Made by a program: the position numbers and the translations under genes. 64,000 nt of DNA from Nocardioides daphniae (lineage in GTDB: Bacteria; Actinomycetota; Actinomycetes; Propionibacteriales; Nocardioidaceae). The notes beneath the pieces were generated by a model. That model was not told the DNA's origin. It made no database searches and saw only the letters and a program-made list of their open reading frames with translations. Positions 47,869-56,689 of this stretch are shown here, piece by piece; within the stretch, counting starts at the first letter, position 1, and each line of letters opens with the position of its first letter. The stretch lies in the NCBI RefSeq assembly GCF_004777465.1, contig NZ_CP038462.1:1302001-1366000 (forward strand), written 5' to 3'.

Positions 47869-48810
47869 GTGGTGTGGGTGGTTGTTCCGGCGCTCGACGA
47901 GGCCGAGAACCTGAAGGTGCTCGTCCCCAGGATCCGGGCGGCCCTGGCCGAGGTGGCCGTGGACGGCCAGGTCCTGGTCGTGGACGACGGCTCGACCGAC
48001 GGGACCAGCGACGTGGTCCGCGCCATGGCCGACCTCTACGGCGACGTGCACCTGGAGACCTTGCGGCGCAACCTCGGCAAGGCCGCGGCGCTCCAGCGCG
48101 GCTTCTCCCGCGCGCTCGAGGGCGGCGCCGACGTCATCGTGATGATGGACGCCGACGGCCAGGACGACCCCGCCGAGCTCGGGCGCCTGCTCGAGCCGAT
48201 CCGCCTGGGACACTCCGACCTCGTCACGGGCGCCCGCACGGTGCGACGTGACCGCTTCGTCAAGCGCCACACCTCCAAGCTCTACAACGCGACCACGCGG
48301 TGGATCGCCGCGACCCCGGGCCGTGACTTCAACTCCGGCTACAAGGCGATGCGCGCTGAGGTGGCCCAGGACGTCGTGCCGATGATGTACGGCGAGATGC
48401 ACCGCTACCTGACCGTGCTCGCGCACCACTCCGGCTACCGGGTCAGCGAGCAGACCGTCGAGCACCACCCCCGGATGAGCGGTGACAGCAAGTACGGCCT
48501 GGCCCGCTTCTGGCGCGGCATGTCCGACCTGGTGACGGTGCGCTTCCTGCTCTCCTACGAGCACCGTCCCTCCCACCTCTTCGGCGGTCTGGGCGTGGTG
48601 CTCTTCCTCCTCGGCAGCGTGGTCCTGGGCTACCTGACCGTCATCAAGCTGCTCGGCGAGCCGATCGGCGGCCGACCGCTGCTCATCGCGGGTGTCCTGG
48701 CCGTCCTGATGGGGCTGCAGTTCGTCATCTTCGGCCTCCTCGCCGAGCTCGTGGTCAACGCCCGCAACCGCTCGGCAGGACAGGTCCGAAGCAGCACCCA
48801 TGTCGGCTGA
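47869..48810 (+). CDS. Family 2 glycosyltransferase with membrane anchor (DPM/GtrB type)
   Basis: 313 residues. The catalytic domain has VVVPALDEAENLKVLVPRI, VLVVDDGSTDGTSDVV, the DxD-like MMDADGQDDPAEL and KAAALQRGFSRALEGGADV. Two C-terminal membrane helices (LGVVLFLLGSVVLGYLTVI; VLAVLMGLQFVIFGLLAELV) match GtrB/polyisoprenyl-phosphate glycosyltransferases, which charge a lipid carrier with a sugar. First gene of an overlapping four-gene set; its product would feed the GT-C enzyme that follows. Confidence 0.9.
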   Translation: MVWVVVPALDEAENLKVLVPRIRAALAEVAVDGQVLVVDDGSTDGTSDVVRAMADLYGDVHLETLRRNLGKAAALQRGFSRALEGGADVIVMMDADGQDDPAELGRLLEPIRLGHSDLVTGARTVRRDRFVKRHTSKLYNATTRWIAATPGRDFNSGYKAMRAEVAQDVVPMMYGEMHRYLTVLAHHSGYRVSEQTVEHHPRMSGDSKYGLARFWRGMSDLVTVRFLLSYEHRPSHLFGGLGVVLFLLGSVVLGYLTVIKLLGEPIGGRPLLIAGVLAVLMGLQFVIFGLLAELVVNARNRSAGQVRSSTHVG

Positions 48811-50916
48811 GGTCTCCGCGCCGCCCCGCCGGACGTCGTCGGTCGCGGACCCGGCGCCCTCCCGGCCTGCCCGTCTCCCGGAGCCGCCGACGCTCCTGCT
48901 CGGCGCTGCGGTCGTCGCCCTCGTCGGCTGCCTCACGATCCTCTTCTGGGGCGCCCTGACGATCGGCGTCACCTACGACGAGCCCTACCACGTGATGCGC
49001 CTGCAGCACTGGTTCGACCACGGGTGGTACCTGCTCAACGACGATCTGGCCGACGGCCGGGCGGGGAGTGGGTCGACGACTCCTTCGTCTACGGCCCGGT
49101 CGCCACGCTGCTGCTCCACCTGGCCAACGTGGTCCTGGGCAACGAGTCGTGGGGCACGGTGGGCACCGGGGCCGACTCCTACGCCGTGCGTCACCTCGGC
49201 GTCGCGACGATGGCCTGCGTCGGCGTGCTCGCCACCGCCACGCTCGGTCGGGTGCTGCTGCGCAGCTGGCGCTGGGGCGTGGTCTGCGCGGCGGCGCTGG
49301 TCGTCGTCCCGCTGTGGACCGGCATGGCCATGGTCAACGTCAAGGACACCCCGGTCGCCGTGGGCTACACCCTGGTCACGCTGGCGCTGGTGCTCCTGGT
49401 GGGCGAGGGCCCGGCCCGGTGGCGTCTTCCGGTGGCCGGCCTCCTGGCGTGGTCCGGTGGCGTCCTGGCCGTCGGCGTACGTCCGGGGATCTGGCCCGGC
49501 ATCGCGGCGGCGTACGGACTGGTCGCGCTGCTCCTGCTGCTGCGTCGACCGGGAGGACCAGGCCCGGCCATGGCCCGCCTGGCCGTGGCGACCGCCGCGG
49601 GCGTGGCGACCCTGGTTGCGCTGGCGCTGGTCTACCCCTCCGTCTTCGCCGACCCTGCCTGGGTGCTCCGCTCGGTCTTCTCGTCGGCCAACTACCGCGG
49701 GGAGTCGACGCCTCGCCACACCGCGCCCGTGCAGGTCTTCAGCGTGGTCCCGACCCTCCTGCTCCTGCTCAGCCTGACCGCGTGGGTGCGGGCGGCCCGC
49801 CGCGCCCGCCCACGGTCGTGGCGCCTCGACGTCACCAGCACCCGGTGGCTGCTGCTCGGCGCGCAGGCCCTGCTCATTGCCTCGCTGGCGATCGCCAAGG
49901 GGTCACAGCTGCACGGACTGCGGCAGATGCTCTTCGCGATGCCCGCCGTCGCCGTGCTCGCGGTGTGGGCGTTGAGCCGGTGGATCGCCGCCGCGCAGGC
50001 GCGCCGTGAAGAGCCCGACGCCCCGGTCGCCGCCCGCTGGGGTGCGAGGGTGCTCGTGGCCGCCGTCGCCCTGGCCCTGCTGACGCCCACCGCGGTCCAG
50101 GCCCGGCTCTTCCCCTACAGCTACGGCTACGCGAGCGCCTTCGTCGACCTGAGCGGTGCCGTCACCTCCAACGACTACTGGCGCGGAAGCTACCGCGAGC
50201 TCGCACCCTCCCTGACCGACGACGAGTTCCTGGTCTGCTCGGGGGAGATGATCGCGGCCGAGCGGACCTACGCGCGCCTGACCCGCGACGGAGGGCGTTC
50301 GCCGGTCGAGCGGAGCCGCGACTGCCGCACCGACTACCTCAGCCCCTTCGGGCCCTTCCGTTCCTTCGACGTGCCGCTCGACGAGCCGGTGGGGACGACC
50401 TTCCTGATGGCCTCCTCCGGCAGCACCGAGGCCGGCCGGCTCTGCACCGACCTCGACGAGGTCACCCGCCACCGGCACCTGAGGGTGCACCGGATGAGCG
50501 TGCTGCGACGCTGCCAGCTGGTGCTCCTGGACCTGCCCGGGGAGCGGACGGAGCTCACGCCCGAGGGAGTTGGCTCGGAGTTCCTGATGGGCGGCTGGAC
50601 CGGCAACCCCGCCCACCCCGGCGTCGTCCTGCTGGACCGTCGCGGCGACCTGGGCTTCGCCCTCCCCGAACTGTCGGACGAGCGTCCGCTGACGGTGTCG
50701 TTGACCCTCGACAACGACGTCCCGGTCGAGGTCGCGGTCGACAACGAGGCGGTGCTCGAGGTGGAGCCGGGCACAGGCGTACGACGGGTCGCGGTCCCGG
50801 CCGGTTGGGGCGGCGTCGTGGAGGGCGGACTCGTGATCACGCTGCGGGCCGCCGCGGCCGGGGAGGTCAGGCTGCGCGAGGTGCAGGTCGACGAGACGAG
50901 TGGAGGACGACGGTGA
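48800..50916 (+). CDS. GT-C-type polytopic glycosyltransferase-like protein (frameshift near 49060)
   Basis: About 705 residues. Ten or so membrane helices follow the loop GVTYDEPYHVMRLQHWFDHG, whose Asp-Glu pair is in the position of the GT-C catalytic acid (compare ArnT/PMT). After the shift (about 49055-49070) come WVDDSFVYGPVATLLLHLA and MVNVKDTPVAVGYTL. The last 200 residues are extracytoplasmic with four or more cysteines and a beta-rich end. ATG 48800 overlaps the previous gene by 11 bases. It likely moves a sugar from the lipid carrier onto a surface polymer. Confidence 0.78.
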
Positions 50917-51619
50917 AGCGTGCGTACGTCGGGGCGGTGCGCGCCCTGCGTCGACTGCTCGCGGTGAGCGGGCTCCTGGCCTGCTCGACCGCGCTGCGGC
51001 GCGGTCCAGGATGGCCCTGTGGGTGCGCTCGTGGTTCGCGATCTACGACCTCGACGAGATGCTGGCCGTCGGGCTGCCCTGGTGGACCTTCGCCGCGGTC
51101 GACGAGGTGGAGCGCCACCTGGCTGCCACCCCACGGGCCCGGGTCCTGGAGTGGGGCTCCGGCGCCTCGACGGTGTGGCTCGCCGCACGGGCGGCCGAGG
51201 TCGTCGCGATCGAGCACGATCCCGCGTGGGCGGACGCGATGCGCCCCCACCTCCCGGACAACGCCACGGTCCGGACGGTCGCGTCCGTGCCGTCCGCGCA
51301 CCCCGCCGTCGGGTCGCGGAAGCCGGGCTTCGAGCGCCAGGACTTCACGGCGTACGTCGCCGCCGCCGACGACGTGCCCGGTGAGTTCGACCTCGTCGTC
51401 GTGGACGGCCGCGCGCGGGAGGCCTGCCTGGCGGCTGCGTTGCCGCGGCTGGCGCCCGGTGGCATGGTCGTCTTCGACAACGTCGACCGGCGCCGCTACC
51501 GCGACGCGATCGCGCAGCACGCGGCAGTGGAGGTCCTGTGGACGCGAGGGCGGACCCCGTCGCTGCCGTACCCCACCCGCACGGCGCTGCTGCGCCTGCA
51601 GGAGGGCCCGGCGGGGTGA
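50913..51619 (+). CDS. SAM-dependent methyltransferase-like protein (frameshift near 51005)
   Basis: About 235 residues. GTG 50913 overlaps the preceding stop (GTGA) and gives MKRAYVGAVRALRRLLAVSG; after a one-base shift near 51005 the protein continues RMALWVRSWFAIYDLDEMLA. The SAM-binding segment is ARVLEWGSGASTVWLAARA, with IEHDPAWADAM as the acidic loop and FDLVVVDGRAREACLAAAL. A modification of the surface glycan or its lipid carrier is inferred from the operon. Confidence 0.78.
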
Positions 51620-52521
51620 CCCGCCGCGTCCTGACGTACGTCGCGCGCGGCCTCTTCCTCGCCGCCGTCCTCGCCGGCGCCTGGTGGAGCCTGCGCGACG
51701 AGGGGGACGAGCTGGTCGACGCCCTCGCCACGGCCACCGCCGGGGGACTGGTCCTCAGCCTCGCGCTCGTCGTCGGCGGGCTGGTCGGGACCGGGCTCCT
51801 GTGGCGACGAATCTTCGGCCTGCACGGTGCGCGGGTGCCGGGTCGTGCGGCCGCGGCGATCTTCTTCACCGGACAGCTGGGCAAGTACGTACCCGGCTCG
51901 GTGTGGAGCATCGGGGTCCAGGCCCGGTTGGCCCACGCCCACGACGTGACGCCGCGGACCACCGTGGCCACGTCGCTGGTCTTCCTGTGGGTGCACGTGG
52001 CCACCGGGTGCCTCGCGGCCGGGCTGGCGCTGCCCCTCGTGCCGGCGGCCGACGACCTCCCCGGCGGACGCTGGCTGTCGGCCGGGGCCTGCCTCCTGGT
52101 GGGCGCGCTCGCCATGGTGCCGGCGATCGTGCACCGTGCGGCGCGGCTGCTCGCCGGGCACGACGACGTCGTCTGGGGCCTGCGCGAGTCCGGCCTGGCG
52201 GCCGCGGTGATGGCCCCCGTCTGGGGCGCCTACGCAGCGGGCCTCTGGTTCGTGCTGCCCCAGGGCACGACGCCGTCCGGAGCCCTGTACGCAGCCCTGG
52301 TGGCTGCCTTCGCCCTTGGCTACGTCGCCGGGGTCGCGGTGCCGGTCGCCCCGGCCGGCCTGGGCGCCCGCGAGGCCGTGTTCGTCCTGGTCCTCGCGCC
52401 CACTCTTGGTGTGGTCACCGCAGCCGCCGTCGCCCTGCTCGCCCGAGTCGTGCACACGGTCGCGGACTTCGTGGTGGCGGCGGGGGCACTCCTCCTGGAC
52501 CGGGCGCGACACGCCGCCTGA
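51616..52521 (+). CDS. LPG-synthase-TM-like flippase-type membrane protein
   Basis: 301 residues and about eight membrane helices of the UPF0104/AglD type (GGLVGTGLLWRRIFGL, FFTGQLGKYVPGSVWSIGVQ, VSPAGLGAREAVFVLVLAP-like VAPAGLGAREAVFVLVLAP). The GKYVPGSVW and PAGLGAREA motifs are diagnostic. These proteins move or modify lipid-linked sugars. GTG 51616 overlaps the methyltransferase stop by 4 bases, closing the operon. Confidence 0.87.
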   Translation: MTRRVLTYVARGLFLAAVLAGAWWSLRDEGDELVDALATATAGGLVLSLALVVGGLVGTGLLWRRIFGLHGARVPGRAAAAIFFTGQLGKYVPGSVWSIGVQARLAHAHDVTPRTTVATSLVFLWVHVATGCLAAGLALPLVPAADDLPGGRWLSAGACLLVGALAMVPAIVHRAARLLAGHDDVVWGLRESGLAAAVMAPVWGAYAAGLWFVLPQGTTPSGALYAALVAAFALGYVAGVAVPVAPAGLGAREAVFVLVLAPTLGVVTAAAVALLARVVHTVADFVVAAGALLLDRARHAA

Positions 52522-52568
52522 CGCGGCCCCGGGGAGAAATGTCGGAGGTCGCTGTTTGAGTGCCCGAC

Positions 52569-52775
52569 ATGACGACACGAATCGACTGTGACTCCTGCGA
52601 GGTGCGTGGCCTGCACTGCCACGACTGCGTGGTGACGGTGCTGCTCGGACCACCGGCCGAGCTCTCGTTCGAGGACGACGAGCGCGCCGCCCTCGACGCC
52701 CTGGCCTGCGGGGGACTGGTGCCTCCGCTGCGCATGGTGCAGCCACTGGCCGGCCCGACCATGGAGTCCGCCTGA
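52569..52775 (+). CDS. Small four-cysteine protein, possible zinc knuckle
   Basis: 68 residues. The N-terminus MTTRIDCDSCEVRGLHCHDC has two CxxC pairs (Cys7/10 and Cys17/20) with histidines 16 and 18, a likely metal-binding site. The rest is acidic, then hydrophobic with MRMVQPLAG-like end. No DNA-binding or membrane feature. ATG 52569 is preferred over GTG 52560, since TTGAGT (52556-52561) could be a -10 box. I do not recognise a named family. It lies between the flippase and the NlpC/P60 gene. Confidence 0.6.
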   Translation: MTTRIDCDSCEVRGLHCHDCVVTVLLGPPAELSFEDDERAALDALACGGLVPPLRMVQPLAGPTMESA

Positions 52776-52812
52776 GCAGGTGTGTCCTGCGTCACGGAAT
52801 GTGGACTTCCTT

Positions 52813-52943
52813 TTGGCCGGTCGGCCGACTCGGGCTAGCCTGACCGGGCAAGTTCTCGCGGGCCGCGTCAGCAGTCGTGCCGGTGAGCACGGTCTCCGGG
52901 GTCGACCTCGGTGGCGCAACGAACCAGAGGAGACGGACCGATC
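52813..52943 (+). promoter_or_regulatory. NlpC/P60 gene promoter and 95-base leader
   Basis: TTGGCC (52813-52818) and TAGCCT (52836-52841) are exactly 17 bases apart. The leader has two short hairpins (CGTGC-CGGTGA-GCACG and CCGGGGTCGACCTCGG) and ends with AGAGGAGACGG before GTG 52944. Its length invites a riboswitch, but no known class fits. Confidence 0.55.
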
Positions 52944-53929
52944 GTGACTCACGGCCGGAATCGACGTGCCAAGGCTCTCGCCCCCTGAGTGTCCTCGCAG
53001 TGACCGGAGTCGTCTCCGCGGTCCCCGCCCAGGCGGAGCCCGACGTGGAGGACGTGCGTGAGAAGGTCGACCGCCTCTACCACCAGGCTGAGCAGGCGCA
53101 GGAGCGCTACAACGACTCCGCGCTCCGCCTGAAGGGCCTGAACGCCGAGCTCTCGTCCCTCAAGGCCGACGAGAAGCGTCAGGGCCGCCGCCTCGACGAG
53201 GTGCGCGACCAGGTCCAGGAGCTGATCGTCCGCCAGTACAAGGGCGAGGGTGTCAACACCGTCGGCCAGGTCGTCGTCTCCGACGACCCCTCCAGCTTCC
53301 TCGGCCAGCTGACCACTATGCAGGCGTTCAGCGACCTGCAGGCCGACCTCCTCGACGACTTCTCCGACGAGGCCAAGGCGCTCGACCTGCGTCAGAGCAC
53401 GGCGCGCGAGCGCCGGGCCGACATCAAGGACACCACCGCCGACCTGAAGGCCGAGAAGGCCGCGGTCGAGGCCAAGCTGGCCCAGGCGAAGGAGCTCCTC
53501 TCCCGCCTCGAGGCCGAGGAGCGCGAGGAGCTTTCCGCCTCGCGCGACTCCGGTCGCCTCCCCACCAACGTCCCCGCCTCCGGCCGTGCCGCCGCCGCGG
53601 TCAAGGCAGCCCTGGCCCAGGTCGGCGACGCCTACGTCTACGGCGCCGTCGGCCCCGACGCCTACGACTGCTCGGGCCTCACGATGATGGCCTGGGGTGC
53701 TGCCGGCGTCGGCCTCCCGCACTCGTCCTCGGCGCAGTTCAGCTCCGGTGCCCGCGTGGCCCAGAACGACCTGAAGCCCGGCGACCTGGTCTTCTACTAC
53801 AGCCCGATCAGCCACGTCGGCATGTACATCGGCAACGGCCAGATCGTGCACGCGGCCAACCCGAGCTCGGGCGTCCGCATCGCCGGCGTCTTCTCGATGC
53901 CGTACGTCGGCGCCGTCCGCCCGGGCTGA
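52944..53929 (+). CDS. Secreted NlpC/P60 peptidoglycan endopeptidase (frameshift near 52985)
   Basis: About 328 residues, RipA/RipC-like. The signal peptide MTHGRNRRAKALAP is joined to LSVLAVTGVVSAVPAQA after a one-base loss in a C run (52982-52987). A long coiled coil (about 40-205) precedes the C-terminal catalytic domain, with the nucleophile cysteine in AYDCSGLTMMAW and histidine in SHVGMYIGNGQIVHAAN. It cleaves stem peptides during division or growth; the coiled coil probably controls access. GTG 52944 is set by the AGAGGAGACGG site. Confidence 0.92.
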
Positions 53930-53936
53930 CCCGCCC

Positions 53937-53952
53937 CAGCGCTGCAGCGCTG
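53937..53952. repeat. 16-bp perfect palindrome after the NlpC/P60 gene
   Basis: CAGCGCTGCAGCGCTG is both an inverted repeat and two copies of the self-complementary CAGCGCTG. It lies 8 bases after the stop codon. It may assist termination, though the loop would be tight. Confidence 0.5.
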
Positions 53953-54010
53953 ACCCGTCCCGGCTCCCCGGTCGCGGCGCCGGTGGGCCTGCTCTGGCAG
54001 GATCGTCCGC

Positions 54011-55300
54011 GTGCGGAGTGACCCTGTGACCCAACGGACAGCGACGCCCGCGACCAGTCGCGCCGCCCGGATGGCGACGCTCCAGGTGGTCCTTGCAGGT
54101 GCGGTCTTCGTGGCGCTCGCATGGTGGCTGGTGCCATGGCGCCCCGTGCCCGGAGGGCTCGGCCAGCTCGTGCTCCCCGACGAGGTGTTCACCTCGGACG
54201 AGCTCGCCCGTGCCGAGTCGTACTCGCAGGCGGCCCGGGCGTGGAGCTGGACGTCGCTGGCCCTCTCCCTGGCCCTCGCCGCCGTGCTGGGGTTCACCGG
54301 CCTGGGTGCCCGCCTGGTCGACCGGCTCCGGGGGCCCTGGTGGCTGCGCAGCGCCGTGGCCGCGGCAGGCTTCGTGCTCGCCACCACCCTCCTCTCGCTC
54401 GGCTTCCGGATCGGCCTGTGGCAGCTGCGGCGTTCCTACGGGCTCAGCACCCAGGAGGTCGGCGGCTTCCTGCGCGACGTCGGTGTCGGCCTCGCGATGG
54501 ACCTGCTAATCTCCTGCCTCGCCGTCGTGGTCACGGTGGGGCTGGCCCGCCGTCTCGTACGCGCGTGGCCCGCGGTGCTGGGTGCGCTGGCGGCGGTCAC
54601 CGTGGTGGTCGTCTCGTTCGTCTACCCGGTGGTCGTGGAGCCGATCTCGAACGACTTCGAGCCGCTGCCGCCCGGCGAGCTGCGGGACCGGATCACCGAG
54701 GTCGCAGCGGCTGAGGGCGTACGCATCGAGGACGTCGTCGTGGCCGACGCGTCCCGGCGTACGACGACGTTGAACGCCTGGGTCTCCGGCTTCGGCGCCA
54801 CCCGCCGCGTCGTCCTCTACGACAACCTGGTCGAGGAGACGTCGAGCGACGAGCTGATGGTCATCGTGGCGCACGAGCTCGCCCACGCACGCGAGCAGGA
54901 CGTCGTCGTCGGGACGACCCTGGGCGCGGTGGGGGCGTTCGTCGCGGTCGGGCTGGTGGCCCTGGTCGTCACCCGTGCACGCGGGGCCGGCGCCCTCGCC
55001 CACCCGCGGACGGTGCCGTTGCTGCTGGCCGTCGTCGCGGTGGCCTCCCAGCTGGCGGCGCCGGTGCAGAACGGCATCAGTCGGCAGGTCGAGATGCGGG
55101 CCGACCTGGAGGCGTTGTGCGTGGGGGAGGACCCCGGGGCCTTCGTCGCCGTCCAGACGGAGCTGGCGAGGCGTTCACTCAGCGACCCCACACCACCGGC
55201 GTGGTCACAGTGGTGGTGGGGGAGCCACCCGCGGGTGCTGGAGCGGGTGACGCTGGCCCGGGAGTGGGAGCAGCGGGGCGGAAGGCAGTGGTGCGACTGA
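54011..55300 (+). CDS. Ste24/CAAX-type M48 membrane metalloprotease
   Basis: 429 residues with about six membrane helices. The zinc motif is HELAH at 288-292 inside ELMVIVAHELAHAREQD, and the third ligand region is RQVEMRADLEALCV. The loop IEPISNDFEPLPPGELRDRI-like segment (VVVEPISNDFEPLPPGEL) is typical of Ste24 homologues. GTG 54011 is 7 bases after CAGGAT (53998-54003), so the gene may be leaderless. It differs from the psp-linked M48 protease at 13131. Substrates unknown. Confidence 0.87.
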   Translation: MRSDPVTQRTATPATSRAARMATLQVVLAGAVFVALAWWLVPWRPVPGGLGQLVLPDEVFTSDELARAESYSQAARAWSWTSLALSLALAAVLGFTGLGARLVDRLRGPWWLRSAVAAAGFVLATTLLSLGFRIGLWQLRRSYGLSTQEVGGFLRDVGVGLAMDLLISCLAVVVTVGLARRLVRAWPAVLGALAAVTVVVVSFVYPVVVEPISNDFEPLPPGELRDRITEVAAAEGVRIEDVVVADASRRTTTLNAWVSGFGATRRVVLYDNLVEETSSDELMVIVAHELAHAREQDVVVGTTLGAVGAFVAVGLVALVVTRARGAGALAHPRTVPLLLAVVAVASQLAAPVQNGISRQVEMRADLEALCVGEDPGAFVAVQTELARRSLSDPTPPAWSQWWWGSHPRVLERVTLAREWEQRGGRQWCD

Positions 55301-55318
55301 GCGGGTGTGACTGAGCGG
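55291..55318. repeat. 14-bp tandem duplication at the M48 stop codon
   Basis: GTGCGACTGAGCGG (55291-55304) and GTGTGACTGAGCGG (55305-55318) differ at one base. The first copy contains the stop codon of the protease gene. Confidence 0.6.
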
Positions 55319-55323
55319 GTGCG

Positions 55324-55346
55324 GGCGGGGTCGCGAGGACCCCGCC
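55324..55346. terminator. Bidirectional terminator, M48 protease and tad operon
   Basis: GGCGGGGTC (55324-55332) and GACCCCGCC (55338-55346) form a 9-bp stem with a GCGAG loop, ending one base before the pilin stop codon at 55347. Confidence 0.75.
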
Positions 55347-55553
55347 TCAGCACTCGGCGTTCTTCGTGACCCAGGTGGTGATGGTGCCGCAGGAGTCACC
55401 CAGCAGCTCGTTCATGAAGCCGCCGAAGAGGAAGACGGTCGCCACGATCAGTGCGGCGATGCCGGCGACCAGCAGTCCGTACTCGACGGCGGACGCGCCG
55501 CGCTCGGAGTGGCGGGCGGCGAGCAGGTGCCGGACGTACGTGAGGAACTGCAT
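55347..55553 (-). CDS. flp: Flp-type IVb pilin with C-terminal cysteine pair
   Basis: 68 residues. The class III pilin core is ERGASAVEYGLLVAGIAAL, with prepilin cleavage expected before ASAVEYG and the conserved Glu at +5. After the hydrophobic helix the protein has an added tail (MNELLGDSCGTITTWVTKNAEC) whose two cysteines, the last being the final residue, could form a disulfide loop; most Flp pilins lack this. ATG 55553 has CAGGAG upstream. Last gene of the operon. Confidence 0.88.
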   Translation of the reverse strand: MQFLTYVRHLLAARHSERGASAVEYGLLVAGIAALIVATVFLFGGFMNELLGDSCGTITTWVTKNAEC

Positions 55554-55600
55554 CTCGATGCTCCTGGGGTCTGGTGACGAAGGTGGAGAAAAGCACTGAC

Positions 55601-55629
55601 GCGGTCCCGGAGAGGATCCCCGAGACCGC
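55601..55629 (-). terminator. Hairpin between the two pilin genes
   Basis: GCGGTCCCGG (55601-55610) pairs with CCGAGACCGC (55620-55629) over 10 bp, one wobble. Placed between the two flp genes it may end most transcripts after the first and lower expression of the second, or protect the 3' end. Confidence 0.55.
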
Positions 55630-55653
55630 GCCAGCAAAGGCAAGAGCCTCAGA

Positions 55654-55845
55654 TCACATCGAGCTCTCGATGGAGTCCTTGGTGCCCGTGAAGATGTCGG
55701 AGACGAGGCCACCGAAGAGGAAGACGGCGGCGACGATCAGGGCCGCGATGCCGGCAACGAGGAGGCCGTACTCAACGGCGGAGGCGCCGCGCTCGTCGCG
55801 CTTGGCCTTGGCGGAGTCGAGCATGATGGTGAGGAACTGAAGCAT
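55654..55845 (-). CDS. flp: Flp-type IVb pilin
   Basis: 63 residues: MLQFLTIMLDSAKAKRDERG leader, then the pilin core ASAVEYGLLVAGIAALIVAA and the short tail DIFTGTKDSIESSM. No cysteines. The core is almost identical to that of the second pilin gene, indicating duplication, but the tails differ. ATG 55845 has GGAAAGG upstream. It is probably the major subunit because of its position ahead of a hairpin. Confidence 0.9.
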   Translation of the reverse strand: MLQFLTIMLDSAKAKRDERGASAVEYGLLVAGIAALIVAAVFLFGGLVSDIFTGTKDSIESSM

Positions 55846-55964
55846 GGTGAGAACCTTTCCGGAGAATGCTTGCTTGGTGGTCCGGCAGGCATTCGCCTGA
55901 TCCGTTGGCACCATCCTGTGCGACTTGTCCGAGGGTCGCGATCAGAGGAAAAGGCAGGCTCTTC

Positions 55965-55980
55965 TAGTCACTTGTGACTA
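55965..55980. promoter_or_regulatory. Palindromic operator candidate upstream of the pilin genes
   Basis: TAGTCAC-TT-GTGACTA is a perfect 7+7 inverted repeat, about 120 bases ahead of the first pilin ATG and just past the end of the response regulator gene. A plausible target of that LuxR-type regulator. Between it and the ATG a CAGGAT box at about 55911-55916 (minus strand) may be the pilin -10 element. Confidence 0.45.
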
Positions 55981-56006
55981 TGTCGGGCATGGTACGTCTG
56001 GGCGTC

Positions 56007-56678
56007 TCAGTAGCCCCCCGGACCCATGGAGGACAGCAGCCCGCTCCGCATCGCCGTGACGAGTGCCTGGGCGCGGTTGGTGGCGCCCAGCTTCTGGTAG
56101 ATGCGGGTGATGTGCGACTTCGCCGTCGACTCGCTCATGAAGAGCGTGCTGGCGATCTGCATGGCCCCCAGGCCGTCGGCCAGGAGCACCAGCACCTCGT
56201 GCTCGCGGTCGGAGAGCCGGTTGGTCTCCCCGCTCATCCGACGGATCATCGCGCCGGAGAGGCTCGCGCAGAGGAAGGTGCGCGGCGAGACCGCTGCGTG
56301 CTTGGCCGCCTTGACCACCTCGGTCGAGGGGGCGTCCTTCCCGACGAAGGCGGAGGCGCCGGCCTCCATGGCGGCGAAGATCTGCTCGTCGCCGGAGTGC
56401 ATCGTGAGCACCACGACCCCGGTGTCGGGGGAGTCGCGCCTGATCGCCCGCACGATGTCGAGCCCCGTGCCGTCGGGCAGCTGCAGGTCGGTGACCACGA
56501 CCGCCGGGGCGTGGGTCGCGAACGCCTCCATCGCCTCGGTCACCGAGCCCGCCTGCCCCACCACCTCCGTCGCCGGGTCGAGCAGGAAGGCGGTGGCCAG
56601 GCCGTGCCGGATGAGCTCGTGGTCGTCCACCAGCAGGACGCGCGTGGTGTCGGTGTGGGGCTGTTCGGTCTGGCTCAT
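56007..56678 (-). CDS. NarL/FixJ-family response regulator of the tad operon
   Basis: 223 residues. Receiver domain: VLLVDDHELIRHGLA, phospho-acceptor in VVVTDLQLPDGTGLD, VVVLTMHSG and the lysine in AFVGKDAP. C-terminal LuxR-type helix-turn-helix: LSDREHEVLVLLADGLGAMQ, STAKSHITRIYQKLG. ATG 56678 follows AGGAGA and is preferred; GTG 56693, which overlaps the kinase stop, is the alternative. Pairs with the adjoining kinase and probably controls pilin transcription. Confidence 0.92.
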   Translation of the reverse strand: MSQTEQPHTDTTRVLLVDDHELIRHGLATAFLLDPATEVVGQAGSVTEAMEAFATHAPAVVVTDLQLPDGTGLDIVRAIRRDSPDTGVVVLTMHSGDEQIFAAMEAGASAFVGKDAPSTEVVKAAKHAAVSPRTFLCASLSGAMIRRMSGETNRLSDREHEVLVLLADGLGAMQIASTLFMSESTAKSHITRIYQKLGATNRAQALVTAMRSGLLSSMGPGGY

Positions 56679-56689
56679 GTTCTCTCCTG

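Noticed and set aside
52842..52943. c-di-AMP (ydaO/yuaA) riboswitch before the NlpC/P60 gene
   Set aside because: The position is right, but the conserved core elements of the class cannot be found in the leader.
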